Shown: piece after piece, positions 5,260 to 7,874 of the stretch | How the letters are laid out: each line of letters starts with the position of its first letter | Numbering within the stretch: position 1 is the stretch's first letter | DNA from: Planctomycetota bacterium | GTDB lineage: Bacteria; Planctomycetota; UBA1135 | DNA: 7,874 nt | Reading direction: 5' to 3' | Assembly (NCBI GenBank): GCA_014382465.1 | Contig: JACNJP010000233.1 | Location: 4,963 to 12,836 of the forward strand | Made by a program: the position numbers and the translations under genes | Notes under the pieces: model-generated | Seen by the model: the letters and a program-made list of their open reading frames with translations, nothing else | Database searches by the model: none | What the model was told of the DNA's origin: nothing

Positions 5260-6798
5260 CTACTTGGGCAGCACGCCGGTGGTGGCGTACTGGTGCTCGG
5301 GAGCCGCCAGCACCTGCTCGAGCAGGGCTTCGACCTTCGCGGCGCCGGCCACCTTGGTGACGTCGTGCTTGGCCTCCTCGATGATGTGCCGGATCTCCGG
5401 GATGAACTCGTTGTACCAGCGGTCGGCGACCTCGTAGGTGCCGTGCCAGTGGGCGTAGTCGGGCGCCATCATCGAGGCGCCGTGGCGGGCGCGACGGCCT
5501 TCGTGGTGCCAGATGTAGAACCAGGTCCACTCGATGGTCTCGTCGAAGTTCGGCTTGGTGAGCAGGCCGTTCTCGTGCAGCGAGGCCATCAGCTTCAGGC
5601 CCGGGTTGGCGTACTTGGCGTTGTACAGCTCGACGAAGTCGTCGTACTGCTTGAAGAAGCCATTGACGTAATTCGACGTGTGGCAGTTGGTGCACACGCT
5701 GGTCATGGTGGCGCGCTTCTCCTGCCAGGTGCTCTCGGGAGTGTCGAGGCGCACCGAGGCCGCCGGGCGGTTGTTCCAGGCGATGCGCTCGCGCGGGTCG
5801 TGGGTCACCGGCAGGTCCTTGGTGGCCGACATATGGCAGGTGGCGCAGGTCGGGGCGGCGGAGTAGTCCTCGCCCAGGACCCAGGTATCGCCGTCCAGGT
5901 TGAGCTCGTCCTTCATGTCGCGGTAGGCGATGCCGTGCTTGGACTCCTCGTAGATCTCCTTCTGCGGGTGGTCCGGGCCGAGGTGGCACTTGCCGCAGTT
6001 CTCGGGCTGGCGGGCGCGGCGCGCCGAGAAGTCGTGACGGGAGTGGCAGGCGGCGCAGGAGCCGCGGCTGCCGTCCAGGTTCAGCCGGCCGATGCCGGTG
6101 TTGGGCCAGGTCTTGGTGTCGAAGACCGGGCGGCCCATGTCGTCGCGCTTGATCATTCCGGCCGGGATCGCCTTCGGGTCGTGGGTCGGCACGGCCTTGC
6201 CGCCGCCCGCGGGCAGGCTCAGCTTCCAGGGCGTGACGGAGCCGCCGTCCTTGGTCTCGAGGGCGACCTGGCTGCCGTGGCACTGGTGGCAGCCGGAGTT
6301 GGCGAAGGCGAGGCCGTTGACCTCGAGCATCTCGCCGGGCTGGTGCGGGTTCGGGACCATCACCGGGCCGCGGTGCCCCTCGACCACCTCGGCGAGCAGG
6401 TTGTCGAGAGAGTGGAGGATGTTGCCGGCCATGGCGTGGTGGCTGGCCTCGAATTCCTCGGTCTCGGCGTCGTGGCACTGGCCGCAGTCGCGCGGGGTGA
6501 CGATGGTGGCGATCCACTCGCCCTCGTGCTCCCAGGCGTCGAGGTCGGTCTCCGCCGCGGAGTGGCAGTCGATGCACTCGACCCCCATCTCTGCGTGCTT
6601 GGAGCCTTGGTAATGATCGACGATGCCAGGGTTGCTCTCGCCGTGGCACTCGATGCAAGCGTTGGCGCCGGCCACCATGATGGTGCCGACCGGGTCCGAT
6701 TTCTGGTCGGCGCGGACGCCCTGCTGGCAGCCGACCGCGAAGGTCGCGAGGGCTGCGAGCGGCACCGCGAAGAGCATTCCGTTCTTCCTGAGGGTCAT
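5260..6798 (-). CDS. Octaheme c-type cytochrome of the hydroxylamine oxidoreductase family, predicted lipoprotein
   Basis: A 512-residue multihaem redox protein acting outside the cytoplasmic membrane. Eight CxxCH haem sites begin at Cys48, 75, 105, 170, 248, 268, 318 and 369. The order and surroundings match HAO: CHSRHDFSARRARQPENCGK (251-270), SKHGIAY (286-292), APTCATCHM (315-323), and a C-terminal helical part with WHHEGRRARHGASMMAPDYA (430-449). The start is ATG 6798, giving RK in the n-region, a hydrophobic core and the lipobox-like AVGC24. Met8 has a better ribosome site (AGGA) but would lose the positive charges. Relative to ammonia-oxidiser HAO, the segment between haems 4 and 5 is much longer (about 74 residues), there is no C-terminal membrane helix, and the position of the P460 cross-linking Tyr appears to be Gly453 (WHG). 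This suggests the HAO-like group associated with nitrite/hydroxylamine reduction rather than oxidation, but activity cannot be decided here. Monocistronic: 216 bases from the upstream gene, terminator downstream. Confidence 0.92.
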   Translation of the reverse strand: MTLRKNGMLFAVPLAALATFAVGCQQGVRADQKSDPVGTIMVAGANACIECHGESNPGIVDHYQGSKHAEMGVECIDCHSAAETDLDAWEHEGEWIATIVTPRDCGQCHDAETEEFEASHHAMAGNILHSLDNLLAEVVEGHRGPVMVPNPHQPGEMLEVNGLAFANSGCHQCHGSQVALETKDGGSVTPWKLSLPAGGGKAVPTHDPKAIPAGMIKRDDMGRPVFDTKTWPNTGIGRLNLDGSRGSCAACHSRHDFSARRARQPENCGKCHLGPDHPQKEIYEESKHGIAYRDMKDELNLDGDTWVLGEDYSAAPTCATCHMSATKDLPVTHDPRERIAWNNRPAASVRLDTPESTWQEKRATMTSVCTNCHTSNYVNGFFKQYDDFVELYNAKYANPGLKLMASLHENGLLTKPNFDETIEWTWFYIWHHEGRRARHGASMMAPDYAHWHGTYEVADRWYNEFIPEIRHIIEEAKHDVTKVAGAAKVEALLEQVLAAPEHQYATTGVLPK

Positions 6799-7014
6799 TT
6801 CGATTCGGGGCTGTTGGGCAGCGGATGGAGGGATCACCGCAGGGCAAGATACCCCCGCGTGAAGCCCAAGGAATAACCCTCCCAAAACAGTACGCAATCC
6901 CCTTCTTGGTCCTTTTTAGTGCTTTTCTGGACGAGCCGGCCCATGTTCCGAAACCCTTGAACTCCAAGGATTTGCGATTCCTTTCCGGGGGAGGATACCA
7001 GCCGTTTTCGGGCT
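6799..7014 (-). promoter_or_regulatory. Less GC-rich spacer upstream of the octaheme cytochrome
   Basis: These 216 bases lie between the hydrolase stop and the cytochrome start. By eye they are clearly poorer in G+C than the flanking genes, with short A or T runs near 6884-6887 and 6912-6916. The spacer must hold the hydrolase 3' end signals and most likely the cytochrome promoter. I see no convincing -35/-10 pair, no strong Shine-Dalgarno before ATG 6798, and no FNR-like or other known operator. Confidence 0.45.
6953..6971 (-). terminator. Weak hairpin downstream of the hydrolase gene
   Basis: On the minus strand ATCCTTG (6971-6965) can pair with CAAGGGT (6959-6953), seven pairs including one G-T, around the loop GAGTT. 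It lies 43 bases past the hydrolase stop. Only two T follow, so it is at best a poor intrinsic terminator. The preceding AAGGA (within 6976-6985) could instead pair with part of this stem. Confidence 0.25.
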
Positions 7015-7874
7015 CTATTGGTCCTCCAGATCGCGCAGCTTGGGCCGCGGCAGCACCTGGCCGCCGCCGTGGGCGTCGTAGCCGTTCACCAGGCCGGCGT
7101 CGTCCTCGGTGAAGAGGATCCGGACCGCCGGGTTGAGCTCCAGGGTGAAGTAGCCCTCCGCGTCGGGCCCGTCGAATTTCAACGGAATCGGCACCGAAGG
7201 ATGCAGGGCGGTGAGCTTGCCGTCCTGGATCACCATGCGGACCTCGGCGTCGCCTTCGACGTCGTGGAAGACGCCGGTGAAACGCGCCAGATCGGCCCCG
7301 GCGGCCGGCGCCTGGGCTGCGGCCCGCGCGCGGAATTCGGCGGCGGTGCCCCGGGGGATCAGCCCGGGCTCCTCGCCAGGCGCCCGGAACTCGAAGGCGT
7401 CGACGCGGCCGTCGGCGCCGGCGACGAAGCGGACCTTGATGGCGTCCATCAGCTCGAAGGAGCGCCAGCCCTGGTCGTCCGGTTCGGCCAGCAGGAACAC
7501 CATCTGCCCCGGCACGTCGACGCCGAGTCTGCCGTTCTGGAGCAGGACGTCGATCTCCTTGCCGGCGAGGCTCCCCTCCCGCGGAGTGTAGGTGCCGAGG
7601 AATGCGCGCCACTCCGCCGGCGCGCCGTCATTGATGCCGGGCTCGAGCAGCAGGCGGTGGATGTCGGCCTCGAGCCGCAGCACGGCCGCGGAACCGCGCG
7701 ACTGGGTGAAGACTGCGGCGATCAGGTCGCGCTCGGGCCAGATCCAGGCGATGGTGCCGTCGGAGCCGCTGTGGCTGAGGATCGGGGAGGCCTCGCCGGG
7801 GGCGGCGGAGAGCTCGCGATAGAGCACCGCCATGCGCCCGTACCACACCTGCATGCGCGGGAAGCCGGTGGGCA
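7015..7874 (-). CDS. C-terminal part of a serine beta-lactamase-like hydrolase with two DUF3471-like domains (partial)
   Basis: The reading frame enters from the right edge (last full codon 7872-7870, reading PTGFPRMQVWYGRM) and ends at TAG 7017-7015, giving 285 residues of the C-terminal part. Residues 31-57, with SHSGSDGTIAWIWPERDLIA (33-52), match the end of the serine beta-lactamase/class C esterase fold, where H-x-G stands in for the KTG motif, followed by a strand ending in AAVFTQSRG. The catalytic SxxK and YxN would lie outside the window. Two similar beta-barrel-like domains follow at about 91-168 (FLGTYTPREGSLAGKEIDVL) and 195-276 (LARFTGVFHDVEGDAEVRMV), each opening with a (Y/F)xGxY/F pattern like DUF3471 extensions. 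An exported peptidase or esterase acting on peptides or cell-wall material is likely, but the substrate is unknown. A start at the internal ATG (7854) is unlikely because homology continues upstream of it. Confidence 0.75.
   Translation of the reverse strand, partial: PTGFPRMQVWYGRMAVLYRELSAAPGEASPILSHSGSDGTIAWIWPERDLIAAVFTQSRGSAAVLRLEADIHRLLLEPGINDGAPAEWRAFLGTYTPREGSLAGKEIDVLLQNGRLGVDVPGQMVFLLAEPDDQGWRSFELMDAIKVRFVAGADGRVDAFEFRAPGEEPGLIPRGTAAEFRARAAAQAPAAGADLARFTGVFHDVEGDAEVRMVIQDGKLTALHPSVPIPLKFDGPDAEGYFTLELNPAVRILFTEDDAGLVNGYDAHGGGQVLPRPKLRDLEDQ

Noticed and set aside
3530..5437. A 635-residue open frame on the plus strand, antisense to the FG-GAP and cytochrome genes.
   Set aside because: It mirrors the repeat structure of the FG-GAP gene (recurring DVGxxVAVDVAR-like strings) and has no signal peptide, domain or ribosome site.
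3413..6798. FG-GAP protein and octaheme cytochrome as one electron-transfer operon.
   Set aside because: They share a strand, but a strong terminator (5201-5236) lies between them and the FG-GAP gene appears to have its own promoter and ribosome site.
5293..6876. A 527-residue plus-strand open frame antisense to the octaheme cytochrome.
   Set aside because: It is Val/Gly/Ala/Leu-rich low-complexity sequence with no recognisable motif; the minus strand has eight haem sites.
6799..6897. TTG start at 6897 giving a cytochrome 33 residues longer.
   Set aside because: It uses a TTG and would bury the lipoprotein signal peptide inside the protein; ATG 6798 gives a normal exported N-terminus.
5114..7612. 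The FG-GAP reading frame stays open on the minus strand up to 7612, across the cytochrome and hydrolase genes.
   Set aside because: Upstream of 5173 its translation is Arg/Pro/Gly-rich with no domains, while the cytochrome and hydrolase frames over the same bases carry clear family motifs. It is an effect of high G+C, not a giant fusion protein.
1..7874. Search for CRISPR arrays, tRNA/rRNA genes, insertion sequences, toxin-antitoxin pairs or phage genes.
   Set aside because: No regularly spaced short identical repeats, no tRNA-like cloverleaf, no transposase or integrase motif and no terminal inverted repeats were seen by eye.

Overview
This is a very G+C-rich bacterial window. It holds six complete genes and one cut off by the right edge, with little intergenic space. 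A lipoprotein octaheme cytochrome, a secreted FG-GAP beta-propeller protein with a terminal beta-module, and a membrane-anchored transthyretin-like protein are the sort of content seen in high-GC environmental phyla such as Planctomycetota, Acidobacteriota and relatives. No phylogenetic marker is present, so that placement is inference and weak.

Left part (1-1427): a class I SAM-dependent methyltransferase on + (101-760) runs tail-to-tail into a four-helix DUF2569-like membrane protein on - (702-1427). Their 3' ends overlap by 59 bases. The membrane-protein gene is visibly less G+C-rich than its neighbours.

Middle part (1428-3412): a 105-base divergent spacer carries candidate promoters for both sides. 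The + candidate has TAGAAT placed so that transcription would start at or near the GTG of a YgfZ/GcvT-like folate-binding protein (1533-2594), suggesting a leaderless message. The YgfZ stop overlaps the start of a membrane-anchored protein with two transthyretin-like domains (2594-3382). The two form a coupled operon that ends at a short GC hairpin facing the next convergent gene.

Right part (3413-7874, all -): in transcription order this is the C-terminal part of a serine beta-lactamase-like hydrolase with two DUF3471-like domains; a 216-base less GC-rich spacer; an octaheme c-type cytochrome of the hydroxylamine oxidoreductase (HAO) family with a lipoprotein signal; a strong intrinsic terminator; and a secreted protein with a seven-bladed FG-GAP propeller. 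The terminator separates the cytochrome from the propeller gene, so these are probably three transcription units rather than one operon.

The main biological point is the HAO-family protein. It has all eight CxxCH sites, is lipid-anchored, has a long segment between haems 4 and 5, and appears to have Gly where ammonia oxidisers have the cross-linking Tyr. This points to nitrite/hydroxylamine reduction or another N-oxide reaction rather than classical hydroxylamine oxidation. Nothing else in the window looks like a nitrogen-cycle partner, and no mobile element, RNA gene or CRISPR array was seen.
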